Of a DNA stretch of 61,246 nucleotides, positions 32,905-42,207 are shown one piece after another. This DNA comes from Actinoplanes auranticolor (lineage in GTDB: Bacteria > Actinomycetota > Actinomycetes > Mycobacteriales > Micromonosporaceae): contig NZ_BOQL01000040.1 of assembly GCF_018332655.1 (NCBI RefSeq), forward strand, positions 1-61,246. Direction: 5' to 3'. A model generated the notes under the pieces. It was not told the origin of the DNA. It saw only the letters and a list, made by a program, of their open reading frames with translations, and ran no database searches. The translations under genes and the position numbers were made by a program. Numbering within the stretch: the first letter of the stretch is position 1; each line of letters starts with the position of its first letter.

Positions 32905-34419
32905 ATGACGGACCGCAATCCTCGGCGCTGGCTGATCCTGGGCGTGCTCTGTCTGAGCCTGCTGGTGGTCGTCGTCGACAACATGGTGCTCAACATCGCG
33001 ATCCCGTCGCTCATCCGCGACCTCGGGGCGAGCACCGCCCAAATTCAGTGGATCATCGACGCCTACATCCTGGTCTTCGCCGGTCTGCTGCTCACGGCGG
33101 GCAGCCTGTCGGACCGCCACGGCCGCCGCCGGGGGCTGGTGATCGGGCTCATCGTCTTCGGCAGCGCTTCGGTGCTGGCCACGCTGTGCCAGACGCCCGA
33201 GCAGCTCATCGCCGTCCGCGGCCTGATGGGGGTCGGCGCCGCTTTCCTGATGCCGGGCACCCTCTCGATCCTCACCACCGTCTTCGCCGAGGACGAGCGC
33301 AAGAAGGCCATCGCCATCTGGAGTTCGGTGCTGATGCTCGGTGCCCTCGGCGGTCCCAGCCTCGGCGGCCTGCTGCTCGAGCACTTCTGGTGGGGCTCGA
33401 TCTTCCTGCTCAACGTGCCGATCGCCGTTCTCGGCATCGTCGCCGCCCTGGCGATCATTCCTGAGTCGCGCGGCGAGGCGAGCCGTCCCGACCTGCTCGG
33501 CGCGCTGCTCTCGATGATCGGCATGACGGCCCTGGTCTGGGGCGTCATCAGCTCGGCGCAGCACGGCTGGGACTCACCGTCCACCCTCGGCGGTTTTGCC
33601 GTCGCGGTGGCCGGGCTGGGCGCGTTCACCTGGTGGGAGCGCCGGGTCGCCGAGCCGATGCTGCCTCTCAAGCTGTTCCGCGACCGGAACTTCGCGGGCG
33701 CCAGCCTCTCGATCGTGCTGTTGTCGTTCTCCGCCGGGGGCGTGCTGCTCGCCCTCACCCAGTACCTGCAGTTCGTACTCGGCTACGAGCCCCTCAAAGC
33801 CGGCACCGCGTTCATCCCGATGCTGGTCACCGCCATGATCTTCAACGGCGTGGGCGTCGTGATCGACAAGCGCTTCGGCACCCGTACGGCGCTGACGGCC
33901 GGCCTGCTGCTGATGTCGGCCGGCTTCGGGGTCCTCGCGTCACTGTCGCCCGGCGACGGCTACCCGAAACTGGCTCTCGCCCTGGTCGTCCTCGGCATGG
34001 GCAGCGGCACCGCCGGGCCCGCCGCCTACGGAACGCTGATGAGCGCCCTCCCGCCGGAGCGGGTGGGCGTCGGTTCCGCCGTCAACGACACCGTTCAGCA
34101 GGTCGGCACGGCACTGAGTGTCGCCGTGCTCGGCAGCGTGCTCACCGCCACCTACCGCGCCGCGATGCCCGCCGACGCAGCCGACCAGGCGCGCGACTCG
34201 ATCGGCGACGCCCTGCGCATCGCGGCCACCACCGGTGACGCCACCCTGGCCCGGGTCGCGCAGGACTCCTTCGTGTCGGCGATCGCGTCGACCTCCCTGA
34301 TCGGTGTCGTCGGCGGCATCATGGCCGCCGTGGTCGCGGTGACCGTCCTCCGCCCGAAGCCGCCGGTGGCCGCCCCCGAGGATGCCCCCGCCGAGCCGGA
34401 GCCGCAACTGGCCGGCTGA
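32905..34419 (+). CDS. MFS drug exporter, DHA2 (14-TM) family
   Basis: A 504-residue integral membrane protein with about 14 hydrophobic helices. It has the family motif A segment SLSDRHGRRRGLVIGL between helices 2 and 3, and motif C-like ALGGPSLGGLL in helix 5. DHA2 members use proton motive force to expel drugs or dyes. ATG follows GAGAGGGG. Regulated by the divergent TetR. Confidence 0.93.
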   Translation: MTDRNPRRWLILGVLCLSLLVVVVDNMVLNIAIPSLIRDLGASTAQIQWIIDAYILVFAGLLLTAGSLSDRHGRRRGLVIGLIVFGSASVLATLCQTPEQLIAVRGLMGVGAAFLMPGTLSILTTVFAEDERKKAIAIWSSVLMLGALGGPSLGGLLLEHFWWGSIFLLNVPIAVLGIVAALAIIPESRGEASRPDLLGALLSMIGMTALVWGVISSAQHGWDSPSTLGGFAVAVAGLGAFTWWERRVAEPMLPLKLFRDRNFAGASLSIVLLSFSAGGVLLALTQYLQFVLGYEPLKAGTAFIPMLVTAMIFNGVGVVIDKRFGTRTALTAGLLLMSAGFGVLASLSPGDGYPKLALALVVLGMGSGTAGPAAYGTLMSALPPERVGVGSAVNDTVQQVGTALSVAVLGSVLTATYRAAMPADAADQARDSIGDALRIAATTGDATLARVAQDSFVSAIASTSLIGVVGGIMAAVVAVTVLRPKPPVAAPEDAPAEPEPQLAG

Positions 34420-34439
34420 ACCCTGGTGGACGGCGACGG

Positions 34440-35114
34440 TCAGTGCGTCCGGATCTGCCAGACCGGCGCCCGGGGCTCGTCGTTGTGCACGATGACGTCG
34501 GCGTGCTCGGTGGGGCGGACCGCAGCGAAGTAGAGCTGCTGGGAGGGGATGTAACGCTCACGCCAGCGCCGTTCGACGTCGGCCCGGGACGACACCCGGC
34601 GCTCCCGGACCACGGCACGTTCCACGGTGTTCTCGAGCGCGACCGACACGAAGATCCGCAGATCCCACCGGTCCATCAGTTCCGGTCGCATGAGGAAGAC
34701 ACCGTCGAAGACCAGCACGGCGCCGGCGGGGGCAGCCGCGACCGGCGGGGACAGCACGGTGTCCGCGGTACGGTCGTAGACCGCGTGTTGGAAGCGTCGG
34801 TCTCCGCCCGGGCCGAGCGGATCGAGCAGCACCCGGTTCAGCGCGTCGTAGTCGTGGGTGTCGAAGTAGCAGCCTTCGGCCGAATACTCGCCGCGCGGAT
34901 AACGCTGCGCCCGGGGGAAGAGGAAATCGTCGATCGTCGCGCGGATGACGTCGCGACCCTGGGCCCGCAGGACGACGGCCAGTTCGTCCGCGAGCGTGGT
35001 CTTGCCTGCGGCGGGCGGTCCGTCGACGGCGACCCGCGTCGGGTGCGCGCCGGTGACGGACCCGACCGCCTCAGCCAGGCGGCCGACCATCTCGTCGCGC
35101 GTGCCCCGGTCCAT
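34440..35114 (-). CDS. Uridine kinase-like P-loop kinase
   Basis: A 224-residue P-loop NTPase. Walker A is VDGPPAAGKTT (about residues 29-39). TIDDFLFPRAQRY is the phosphate-acceptor region of uridine/pantothenate kinase-like enzymes, and a YDALNRVLLDPL segment and arginine-rich lid (VRERRVSSRADVERRWRERY) follow. The substrate is not certain. It is the third gene behind an FAD monooxygenase and MarR, with a 10-base gap. Confidence 0.85.
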   Translation of the reverse strand: MDRGTRDEMVGRLAEAVGSVTGAHPTRVAVDGPPAAGKTTLADELAVVLRAQGRDVIRATIDDFLFPRAQRYPRGEYSAEGCYFDTHDYDALNRVLLDPLGPGGDRRFQHAVYDRTADTVLSPPVAAAPAGAVLVFDGVFLMRPELMDRWDLRIFVSVALENTVERAVVRERRVSSRADVERRWRERYIPSQQLYFAAVRPTEHADVIVHNDEPRAPVWQIRTH

Positions 35115-35124
35115 GCCCCGTCGC

Positions 35125-35613
35125 TCAGGCCGTCTGCTGCGCGGTGTCGCCGCTGCGGAGGCGGTCCAGCTCGGCGAGGTACATCGCCTGCATACGGTCA
35201 TTGTGCCGGACCAGCAGCGTGATCTCCTCGACGCTGTAGCCCTCGATGAGCTGCGCCGTCCGCTCGGCGAACCGCTCGTACGGTCGCTCCAGCTCGGCGG
35301 TCCGCTCGGGCCGCAGGGTGACGATCACCCGCCGCCGGTCCGCCGGATCGCGTTCGGCCGTGAGGTATCCGGCCTGCTGGAGCCGGCGGAGCATGCTGGT
35401 CACGGCCCCGGTGGTGAGGTTGGTCCGCTCGGCGATCTGCCCCGCGGTGGCGGATCCGGCGTCCGCCAGGAAGTCCAGGCACTCCAGGTCGCTCACGGTG
35501 AGGCCCAGCCGGTCCGCGATGGCGTACCGGAACACCATGGACAGCCGTGCGGTCTCCCGCCCGGCGCGCATGAGGTCGGCGATCGCGGACGCACGGGCCG
35601 GCTCGTGGGACAT
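35125..35613 (-). CDS. MarR-family transcriptional regulator
   Basis: A 162-residue winged-helix regulator. ATAGQIAERTNLTTGAVTSM is the recognition region and AERDPADRRRVIVTL the wing. Helices at both ends should give the dimer interface. It starts 8 bases after the FAD monooxygenase stop, so it is co-transcribed and probably autoregulated through the operator at 36876-36892, with a small phenolic or antibiotic ligand. Confidence 0.92.
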   Translation of the reverse strand: MSHEPARASAIADLMRAGRETARLSMVFRYAIADRLGLTVSDLECLDFLADAGSATAGQIAERTNLTTGAVTSMLRRLQQAGYLTAERDPADRRRVIVTLRPERTAELERPYERFAERTAQLIEGYSVEEITLLVRHNDRMQAMYLAELDRLRSGDTAQQTA

Positions 35614-35621
35614 GCCCGCAA

Positions 35622-36869
35622 TCATGCCTCCGGCACGGTGACCCGGTGCAGCCGCGGTAGCACGCGGGTCAGCACCCAGTGCGGTGCAGCCGCGCCCCCG
35701 GTGAGGCGGCGCATCAGACCGGCGGCGGTGTCGACGGCGCGGAAGGCGTAGGGCACCATCTCGTCCTGGTAACCGGCGATCGCCTCCTCCACCGGCGTGC
35801 CGTTCGCCCGGGCCTCGACCAGCCTGTGCCCGAGCAGGGCGGCGTCGCGGAGTGCGGTGTTGCCGCCCTGAGCACCGAACGGCGGCATGACGTGCACGGC
35901 GTCGCCCATCATCGTCGCCCGGGGCACCGCCCACTCCCGCGGGCGCCGGCCGGTGGCGAAGAGGTTGAGCACCGTGGCGTCCAGCTCGGCCGTGTCGACC
36001 AGCCGCCGGATGAGCGGGTGGAAGTCCGTGGTCATCCGGACGGCCAGCTCCCGCAGCGCCAGCAGGTTCCCGCGTACGCCGTCGGGCACCTCCTCCTGCC
36101 GGAGCAGCAGCCCCCACATGACGTAGTCGTCGCCGGTGGGCGCATAACTGCCCGGGGCCAAGCGCGCGAATGCCTCCCGCGGGCTCTCGCCGAAGCGCAT
36201 GGAGGTGAAGAAGAAGGCGCGTCCCGGCCGGTCGGCGATGGCCAGAACCCCACTGGTCCGCAGCGCGTCCGGGATGACACTCGCACCGTCCTGCCGCAGG
36301 GGCGACCGGCCGTAGATGCCCGCCATCGGGGTGCTCGCCGGGCCGGCGTCGGGCGTGATCTGCGCACGCAGTGCCGAGCCGACGCCGTCCGCGCCCACGA
36401 CGACGGTCGCCGCGACGGCCCCGCCGTCGGCGAACCGCAGCCGCAGCCCGCCCGCGCCGCCACTGTCCAACCCGACGGCGGCCTTGCCGTAGTGGATGCG
36501 TCCGTCCAGTCCCGACATCAGGATCGACCGCAGGGTCAGCCGGTCGACCTGGCGGGTCGCGTGCGGCTCGTCCTTGAAGGTGATGGTGAACGCGTCCCGC
36601 AGCCGGCTGTCGGTGAAGCGCAGGTGCCCGCCGGGCTCGTCGCCGGTGGCCAGCGCCAGGCGGTACAGCGGGCGGGGCAGGCTCTCGCGCAGCGCCTCCA
36701 GCCCGTACCGGTCGAGAATGATCCGGTAGCCCTGCTGCCGGACGAAGGGGCCCGGGTCCCGCTCGTAGACGTGCACGTCGATGCCGGCCCGCATCAGGTA
36801 CTGGGCGAGGCAGAGTCCGGAAAGGCCGGCGCCGGCGATCGCCACTGAGAAGTCGGTCGATATGCCCAT
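35622..36869 (-). CDS. FAD-dependent aromatic monooxygenase
   Basis: A 415-residue class A flavin monooxygenase. It has the N-terminal GXGXXG dinucleotide motif (AIAGAGLSGLCLAQYL), the DG motif VVGADGVGSALR, and the GD motif MGDAVHVMPPFGAQGGN. Members hydroxylate aromatics or inactivate antibiotics such as rifamycins and tetracyclines. The operon with MarR supports inducible detoxification. The specific substrate cannot be told. Confidence 0.9.
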   Translation of the reverse strand: MGISTDFSVAIAGAGLSGLCLAQYLMRAGIDVHVYERDPGPFVRQQGYRIILDRYGLEALRESLPRPLYRLALATGDEPGGHLRFTDSRLRDAFTITFKDEPHATRQVDRLTLRSILMSGLDGRIHYGKAAVGLDSGGAGGLRLRFADGGAVAATVVVGADGVGSALRAQITPDAGPASTPMAGIYGRSPLRQDGASVIPDALRTSGVLAIADRPGRAFFFTSMRFGESPREAFARLAPGSYAPTGDDYVMWGLLLRQEEVPDGVRGNLLALRELAVRMTTDFHPLIRRLVDTAELDATVLNLFATGRRPREWAVPRATMMGDAVHVMPPFGAQGGNTALRDAALLGHRLVEARANGTPVEEAIAGYQDEMVPYAFRAVDTAAGLMRRLTGGAAAPHWVLTRVLPRLHRVTVPEA

Positions 36870-36875
36870 GCGGTT

Positions 36876-36892
36876 ATCTTAATGACTAAGAT
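36876..36892. promoter_or_regulatory. MarR operator candidate
   Basis: ATCTTA-ATGAC-TAAGAT is a perfect 6-bp inverted repeat lying 6 bases upstream of the FAD monooxygenase start. The AT-rich sequence in this GC-rich genome and its place suit a MarR site overlapping the promoter. Confidence 0.65.
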
Positions 36893-37005
36893 GATTGAGC
36901 ACTAGTAGGGCGAGTACCCAGCAACTCGACCTCGCGCAGCAGCGCTTCACCGCCATCCTCGCCGCCTGAACGAGCTGACTGCGGTGAGTCCAGCAGATTC
37001 CGCTG

Positions 37006-38709
37006 CTACTCGAAGGCGGCGCGGTCCAGGGTGACGCCGGTGCCGGCTGAGACGGCGTTACGGTATCCGGTCACGCGGATGCGCAAGGTGTGGCTGCCGC
37101 GCGGCAGGGTAGGGCTGGTCCACACGAGGACGTCGCCGGCCTTGGTCGTACCGTGAAGGTCTATCAGGGTTTCGGGTCCGCCGTCGACCGATACGGCGGC
37201 GACGCCGTGGTGGGCCGCGATGACCCCGTAGTAGCTGACCCGGACGCCGGTGAAGGTCAGCGTGGCGGTCCGGCCGGCGACGGCACTCCAGCTCTGCGAA
37301 CGGCCGTGGTACGCCACCGGCGGCGTGAGCTCGTCGCAGTTCGTGCAGTGGGTCCACCCGTCGCTGTAGGTCCATCCGCCGACGCCCGTGACGGCGTCGT
37401 CGACCACGGTGGAGACGTTCTTGGCGCGCATGTCCGCCGCCGCGCTGGCGAACACCGGGTACGCCGGGTCGGTCGAGCCGTTGATGCCGAATCCTTCGCC
37501 GTTGTCCGCCGGCCAGACGAACGTACCCGGATCGGCCGTGTCGTCCTGCGGGTGCGGCCGCGTCGGTTGCGGCTTCACCTTGCCCTCCAGCCGCCAGTAC
37601 AACCAGCCGGCACAGTCGTCGTTCGCCTGCACCGCTGCCAGCCAGGTTCGGTACAGCTCCGCCCGGCTCTCCCGGGCGGCCTCGGTCGTCGCCGGGTACG
37701 CGAACTCCTGCAACAGCACCGGCTTCCCCGCCCGGCGCGCCGAAGCGCAATGCCGCTCGATCAGGTCGGTGACGTCCGCGGGCGGCACGTTGTGGTAGGT
37801 CGGATAGACGTGCCACGTCTGGAAGTCGACGGCGGGGACCGCCGCCGGCTCGGTGTCCGGGTCGCTGCCCGCCCGCCCGTCGTAGAAGCCCTCGCTGCCG
37901 CTGCCCACCAGTTGACGTGCGCCCTGGGCCTTCAGGTGCGAGGCCATCTCCTGCATCCAGCTCTGGGCGAGCGCGACGGAGCTGACCTCCGGCTCGTTCA
38001 TGAGGTCCCACGCGAAGATCGTCGGATCGTCCTTGTAACGGATGCCGGTCAGCGGGTTCACCCGGTTGAGGACGTGCGCCGTCCAGTCTCGGTAGAACTG
38101 CTTGGCCCGCGGATCCTGGTAGAAGAAGGTGTACCGCCGCGGATCGGCGGCCGCGTCGTAACCGTCGAGATACCAGGCGTTGACCTGCTGCGAACCGCCC
38201 GCCCACTGCCAGAAGTCGAGCATGGCGATGTTGAGTCGCAGCCCCAGCCGGCCCGCCTTGAAAATCACGTAGTCCCACCGGCCCAGGCCGTCGGTCGCGC
38301 TGTCGTTGAAGGCGTACGTGCTCCGCGCGGGATCCCAGTAGGCCAGATAGGTGCCGTGGACGCCCATGTTGGACGAGTCGGCGGTGCTCGCCGGATTCCA
38401 CACGTGCCGCTTCGTCGTGCCGTCCGGTGAGCCCTTCACCGAGTGCAGAATGCCGCGGACGACGTTGTACCCCGACCCGGCGGCCGATTCCAGCACCGAG
38501 TCGACCTCGGCGCGGGTGCCCCAGCCGAGATAGTGGTTGTTCGTCCCGGCGACGTAGAACGACCGGCCGTCGAGCACGAACCTGGTCCCCTCGGCCCGGA
38601 CGTACGGCGTCTCGGCCCCGGCGGCGTTCACCGGCGCCCCCAGGCCCGCCAGCATGAACAGCAGCAGCGCAGCCACGACCGGGACCCGGCCCCGTCCGGC
38701 GATACCCAT
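37006..38709 (-). CDS. Secreted GH5-type beta-mannanase with a C-terminal beta-sandwich domain
   Basis: A 567-residue exported glycoside hydrolase. The signal peptide is residues 1-31 (LLLFMLAGLGAPVNAAGA). The TIM-barrel domain spans about 33-430. The acid/base is Glu239 in AWDLMNEPE and the nucleophile Glu335 in VLLQEFAYP, the GH5/mannan endo-1,4-beta-mannosidase layout. The end (about 440-567) is a beta-sandwich, possibly carbohydrate-binding (LTFTGVRVSYYGVIAAHHG). ATG 38709 behind GGGAG is chosen over an upstream extension. Single gene. Confidence 0.88.
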   Translation of the reverse strand: MGIAGRGRVPVVAALLLFMLAGLGAPVNAAGAETPYVRAEGTRFVLDGRSFYVAGTNNHYLGWGTRAEVDSVLESAAGSGYNVVRGILHSVKGSPDGTTKRHVWNPASTADSSNMGVHGTYLAYWDPARSTYAFNDSATDGLGRWDYVIFKAGRLGLRLNIAMLDFWQWAGGSQQVNAWYLDGYDAAADPRRYTFFYQDPRAKQFYRDWTAHVLNRVNPLTGIRYKDDPTIFAWDLMNEPEVSSVALAQSWMQEMASHLKAQGARQLVGSGSEGFYDGRAGSDPDTEPAAVPAVDFQTWHVYPTYHNVPPADVTDLIERHCASARRAGKPVLLQEFAYPATTEAARESRAELYRTWLAAVQANDDCAGWLYWRLEGKVKPQPTRPHPQDDTADPGTFVWPADNGEGFGINGSTDPAYPVFASAAADMRAKNVSTVVDDAVTGVGGWTYSDGWTHCTNCDELTPPVAYHGRSQSWSAVAGRTATLTFTGVRVSYYGVIAAHHGVAAVSVDGGPETLIDLHGTTKAGDVLVWTSPTLPRGSHTLRIRVTGYRNAVSAGTGVTLDRAAFE

Positions 38710-38856
38710 AACGTGCTCCCCGCGTCGTGCGCCGCCGCGACCCGGGCCAGCACCCGAAGGCGACGATCCCGCTCGCACACCACCCGGCACAATCCCGACG
38801 GCCGCAACCGGCCACGGTCGGCCAACGGAGATCCGCCATTGACGGCGCGTCGGCGT

Positions 38857-39261
38857 TCAGGCGCGGGCACTCCGCATCGCTTCCACCAACACCGGGCCCA
38901 TGAGTTCGTGGGCGAGCGGCGGAACCTCCTCGGGACGGAACCAACGGATCTCGTCATGTTCCTCGGGAGCGACGTTGGTCGGTGTCCCCTCCCACTCGCC
39001 GACAAGCCAGGCGCTGAAGCGTACGGATTGCTCGCCGTGGCCGGCCTCCAGCCGGCACAGATGAATCGCCGAGATCGTTGCTATCCGCACGCCCAGTTCC
39101 TCGTGAAGCTCTCTGGTGAGTGCAGCCAGCTCTGTCTCGCCCGGCTCGATGTGCCCGCCGGGGAGATCCCACACGTCCGGGTAGGCGTGGCGGTCCGGGC
39201 TGCGGTGGACGAGGAGGACTCGACCTTCGCGTACCAGCGCCGCGGTAACGATCTCGTGCAT
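38857..39261 (-). CDS. Nudix hydrolase
   Basis: A 134-residue Nudix protein. The Nudix box spans residues 36-58, with Gly36, Glu42, Arg50, Glu51, Glu54, Glu55 and Gly57 in the canonical spacing. It hydrolyses a nucleoside diphosphate-linked compound, unspecified. ATG 39261 is the start giving the usual family length. Confidence 0.92.
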   Translation of the reverse strand: MHEIVTAALVREGRVLLVHRSPDRHAYPDVWDLPGGHIEPGETELAALTRELHEELGVRIATISAIHLCRLEAGHGEQSVRFSAWLVGEWEGTPTNVAPEEHDEIRWFRPEEVPPLAHELMGPVLVEAMRSARA

Positions 39262-39372
39262 GGCTGAGGATTGTGGCAGGACCATCCGACAAGAACGTCG
39301 CGACTGAAAGCGGCCGTCCATATGCGAGCGTTGCGTAGCATGGCGGTCACGCATCCTCCGAGGGGAACCGCC

Positions 39373-39656
39373 GTGGAGATCGAGATCGTCAGCGCCACGA
39401 TGAGGCCGGCCGAGCTGCGCGCCGCACTCGAGGCCGAGGTCCCGGGCGTGCCCTTCGCCGAGCGGCCGCCGCGCTAACCGCGCTGATCAGCGGAGTGCTC
39501 TCGCTCGCGGTCGCCCGTCGGGCCGCCGAGCGCCCGCTGATCGTCCGGGGCCGGTCGGCCAGCATCGAGGTGCCGCCCGGCGCCTCGCCGGAGGACATCG
39601 CGAAGCTCGTGGAGCTGGCCCGGGACCTGGACGAGCCGGTGCTCGAGCTGCCATGA
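39373..39656 (+). pseudogene. Small effector-associated-like protein, frameshifted
   Basis: The frame from GTG 39373 (after GAGGGG) codes VEIEIVSATMRPAELRAALE and stops at 39474-39476. The next frame from about 39463 continues AAALTALISGVLSLAVARR and then a beta/helix tail to the stop at 39654. That second stop overlaps the next gene start (ATGA), and both parts together make about 94 residues, the size of small EACC1-like components (short N-terminal strand, hydrophobic helix, beta tail). One base is missing near 39463, or there is a -1 frameshift. The EACC1 comparison is tentative. Confidence 0.5.
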
Positions 39657-39943
39657 CCGGGTGGGGCGCGTGGCCCCCCGAGGACGCCGCCGGGACGTAC
39701 GGCCCGCTCCTCGGCGTGCTGCTGCTGGCACCGTCCCGGCAGGACCCCAGGCCGTTGCTGCAGATCATCGACCTGCTGGAGGCGGAGGGCAACGCGCTCG
39801 GTCTCGAGATCGTCGCCGACCGGATCAGCGCGGAGGCGCACGACGAGTTCCTCGACACCGACGCCTCCACCGTGCTCGTGCAGCTCGCCGTGCAGTTGTA
39901 CGGCCGGGCGAGCGCGATCGCGTCCCCGTCCAATGGTCAATGA
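39653..39943 (+). CDS. Small hypothetical protein coupled to the frameshifted gene
   Basis: A 96-residue acidic, soluble protein (IIDLLEAEGNALGLEIVADR, HDEFLDTDASTVLVQLAVQL), helix-rich. No family is recognised. Its ATG overlaps the stop of the upstream reading frame (ATGA at 39653-39656), which shows that the upstream frame is, or recently was, translated. It may be the partner or the N-terminal remnant of a larger effector. Confidence 0.6.
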   Translation: MTGWGAWPPEDAAGTYGPLLGVLLLAPSRQDPRPLLQIIDLLEAEGNALGLEIVADRISAEAHDEFLDTDASTVLVQLAVQLYGRASAIASPSNGQ

Positions 39944-40098
39944 TCATCTTCATGAGCCGCCGGCTGGCTCGTCATCATTCGACCTGAGCTGGTTCCCAGA
40001 CAGGCACTGAGCCAGCCAGCACGTTGTCGGCATCCTCACCTGCCGAGACCAAACGCACGTCCCGTGACCAGCACTCGTCACCTCGCGTAGCAGTCGAC

Positions 40099-40749
40099 TC
40101 AGCCGCCCAGCCGATCCCGGCCCGCCTCGACCGGAGACGCCACAGCACTGCGACTGAGGGACCTGCCTGCGACCAACACGGTGGCGACGGCGGCTGCGAT
40201 CCAGACGCTCCACCGCACCGGTTCCGCCATCAGGCCCGCCGTCCGTGGCGGCAGGACGGCCATCTGCAAGGCCGCGCCCGCGGGGACGACAAGCGCGGCC
40301 ACCACCCCGGCCCGACCGGGTAGCCCGATCGCAGCGCCGACGACACCGAGCGGCGGACCGAGCACCACGCCGGCGATCAACCAGAGCCGAGGCTCCACGC
40401 CCCACCAGGCGCCGCCGTGGAACAGCACGTCCGCGCCGTAGTAGGAAGTGGTGGCGAAACCCAGCGCGAGACCACCCGCCAGAGCGCCGCGCAGCATCCC
40501 TACCGCCGGCCGCACGCGCCGGCTCACCCACCAGCCCGCCAGCACGGCCGTCGCCGCCCACGCCCATCCGGCATCCAGGATCAGACCGGCGAACTCCGCG
40601 GCCTGCGACCAGTTACCACGCTCAGCACTCGCAGTACCGAACTCGCCCAGCATCACCGGCACCTGATTGACAACTGAGTCGCCGACGCCCAAGAACATCC
40701 CCACGACCGGGCCTACCATCCACCACATCCGCCCGCTGCACAGCATCAC
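40099..40749 (-). CDS. Multi-pass membrane protein, function unknown
   Basis: Up to 216 residues with about six hydrophobic helices (MVGPVVGMFLGVGDSVV, WAWAATAVLAGWWVS, LRGALAGGLALGFATTSYY, RLWLIAGVVLGPPLGVVGAA, VVAALVVPAGAALQMAVL, VWIAAAVATVLVAG). It resembles small uncharacterised actinobacterial DUF membrane proteins. Starts at 40749, 40728 and 40719 are all possible. Single gene. Confidence 0.6.
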   Translation of the reverse strand: MMLCSGRMWWMVGPVVGMFLGVGDSVVNQVPVMLGEFGTASAERGNWSQAAEFAGLILDAGWAWAATAVLAGWWVSRRVRPAVGMLRGALAGGLALGFATTSYYGADVLFHGGAWWGVEPRLWLIAGVVLGPPLGVVGAAIGLPGRAGVVAALVVPAGAALQMAVLPPRTAGLMAEPVRWSVWIAAAVATVLVAGRSLSRSAVASPVEAGRDRLGG

Positions 40750-41032
40750 GCGATCATGGTGCCGGACCCGCCCTGACGGCGTCGCCCCACAGACGACGCC
40801 CGAGCCTGATCAAAATTGGGGAACGAAACTAGCCGCTCCGTGCACGCTGACCACGGTCGCGATCGTCGCGTAACGTAGCCAGGCCTCTGGGTGCAGGCGT
40901 CCGCTCCTGCCGAGAGTAGTGCACTCCATCAGTGGCCCGGTCAACATGTTCTCTCCCCTCGATGTGGGCATTAGGCCCTTCACCAGGGTTGATTGAACCC
41001 ACCTGTTGCCGGCGCGGCTGCCGCGAGCGTGG

Positions 41033-42088
41033 TCAGCGGTTGGTCTGGATCTTCATCCCGCCGAGCATCACGTTCCCGATGTGGTCGCCGCCGAGCAGTC
41101 CGTGCGGCTGGCCGGGATCGATCGCACTGACCTCGCCGAGGCGGGCCAGCTGCGCAGCGGTGAGGTCCACCGTCAGGGCGGCCAGGTTGTCCTCCAGTTG
41201 CGCAGGGGTACGGGCGCCGATGATCGGGGCGGTCACGTTCGGGTTACGCAGGAGCCAGGCCAACCCGGCCTGCGCGGGGGTGCAGCCCAGCTCGGCGGCG
41301 ACCTCCTTCAGGACGTCCACGATGTCGAGGTTGCGTTCGGTGACGGTGCCGAGCGCGGTGAAGTTGAACCCCTTGCGGGTGCCGTCGCCGGGGGCCACTC
41401 CGGCCACGTCGGCGCGGCTGTACTTGCCGGCCAGCAGCCCGCCCGCTAGCGGGGAGTAGGGGATCACGGCCAGCCCCATCTCTCGGGCCATGGGGATCAG
41501 GTCACGTTCGCCCGTACGCTCGAGAAGGTTGTACTCGAGCTGCAGCGCGACCAGCGGTGACCAGCCGCGTAGGTCAGCGATCGTCTGCATGCGCGAGATC
41601 TGCCAGGCCGGGGTGTTGGAGATCGCCACGTGCAGGACCTTGCCCTGCCGGACCAGATCGTCCAGGCCGCGCAGGATCTCCTCGACCGGCGTGGTGAAGT
41701 CCCACACGTGCAGATAGAGCAGGTCCAGATAGTCCGTGCCCAGCCGCTGCAGGCTCGTGTGCACCGAGGCGAGCAGGTTCTTGCGCGAGCCACCCGTGGA
41801 GTTCGGGTCGCCGGGCCGGCGCAGCGTCGAGTATTTCGTCGCCAGCACCAGGCTCTCCCGGCGGTCGCGGGCGAACTCGCCCAGCAGGCTTTCCGCGCTG
41901 CCGTAGCCCACCGCGGTGTCGAGAAAGTTGCCACCGAGGTCGACGTAGCGATCGAACAGCCGACGCGCATCATCCTTCTCGGCGCCCCAGCCCGTCTCGG
42001 TGCCGAAGGTCGCGGTGCCCAGCGCCAGTGGAGAAACCCGCAGACCGGAACGGCCCAGCAGGCGGTAGTTGTCGAGGGTGACCGACAT
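41033..42088 (-). CDS. Aldo/keto reductase
   Basis: A 351-residue NADPH-dependent oxidoreductase with a TIM barrel. The catalytic Tyr is in DTAVGYGSAE, Lys in LATKYSTLRR and His in DLLYLHVWD. The C-terminal cofactor segment is APIIGARTPAQLEDNL. The substrate is unknown. Divergent from an MmyB-type regulator that probably controls it. Confidence 0.93.
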   Translation of the reverse strand: MSVTLDNYRLLGRSGLRVSPLALGTATFGTETGWGAEKDDARRLFDRYVDLGGNFLDTAVGYGSAESLLGEFARDRRESLVLATKYSTLRRPGDPNSTGGSRKNLLASVHTSLQRLGTDYLDLLYLHVWDFTTPVEEILRGLDDLVRQGKVLHVAISNTPAWQISRMQTIADLRGWSPLVALQLEYNLLERTGERDLIPMAREMGLAVIPYSPLAGGLLAGKYSRADVAGVAPGDGTRKGFNFTALGTVTERNLDIVDVLKEVAAELGCTPAQAGLAWLLRNPNVTAPIIGARTPAQLEDNLAALTVDLTAAQLARLGEVSAIDPGQPHGLLGGDHIGNVMLGGMKIQTNR

Positions 42089-42110
42089 GTTTGTTCTCCT
42101 GAAACTCGTG

Positions 42111-42136
42111 CGGTTGTCGGCAGAAGTCTGCGACCG
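42111..42136. promoter_or_regulatory. Operator candidate in a divergent promoter
   Basis: GCAGA-AG-TCTGC (42120-42131) is a palindrome with outer CGGT and ACCG arms. It lies in the 119-bp gap between the aldo/keto reductase and XRE regulator genes and may bind the latter. Confidence 0.4.
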
Positions 42137-42207
42137 CCACCAGCCGGAGATAAGGGAGAGAACTTCCTGGGAAAGCCGGTCCTACCCGCGCGCTAGCATC
42201 AACCTCG

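Noticed and set aside
39373..39943. Frameshifted pair as a confirmed effector-associated defence pair
   Set aside because: The resemblance to EACC1 is by short segments and topology only, and no protease or nuclease effector adjoins. Kept as a finding with low certainty.
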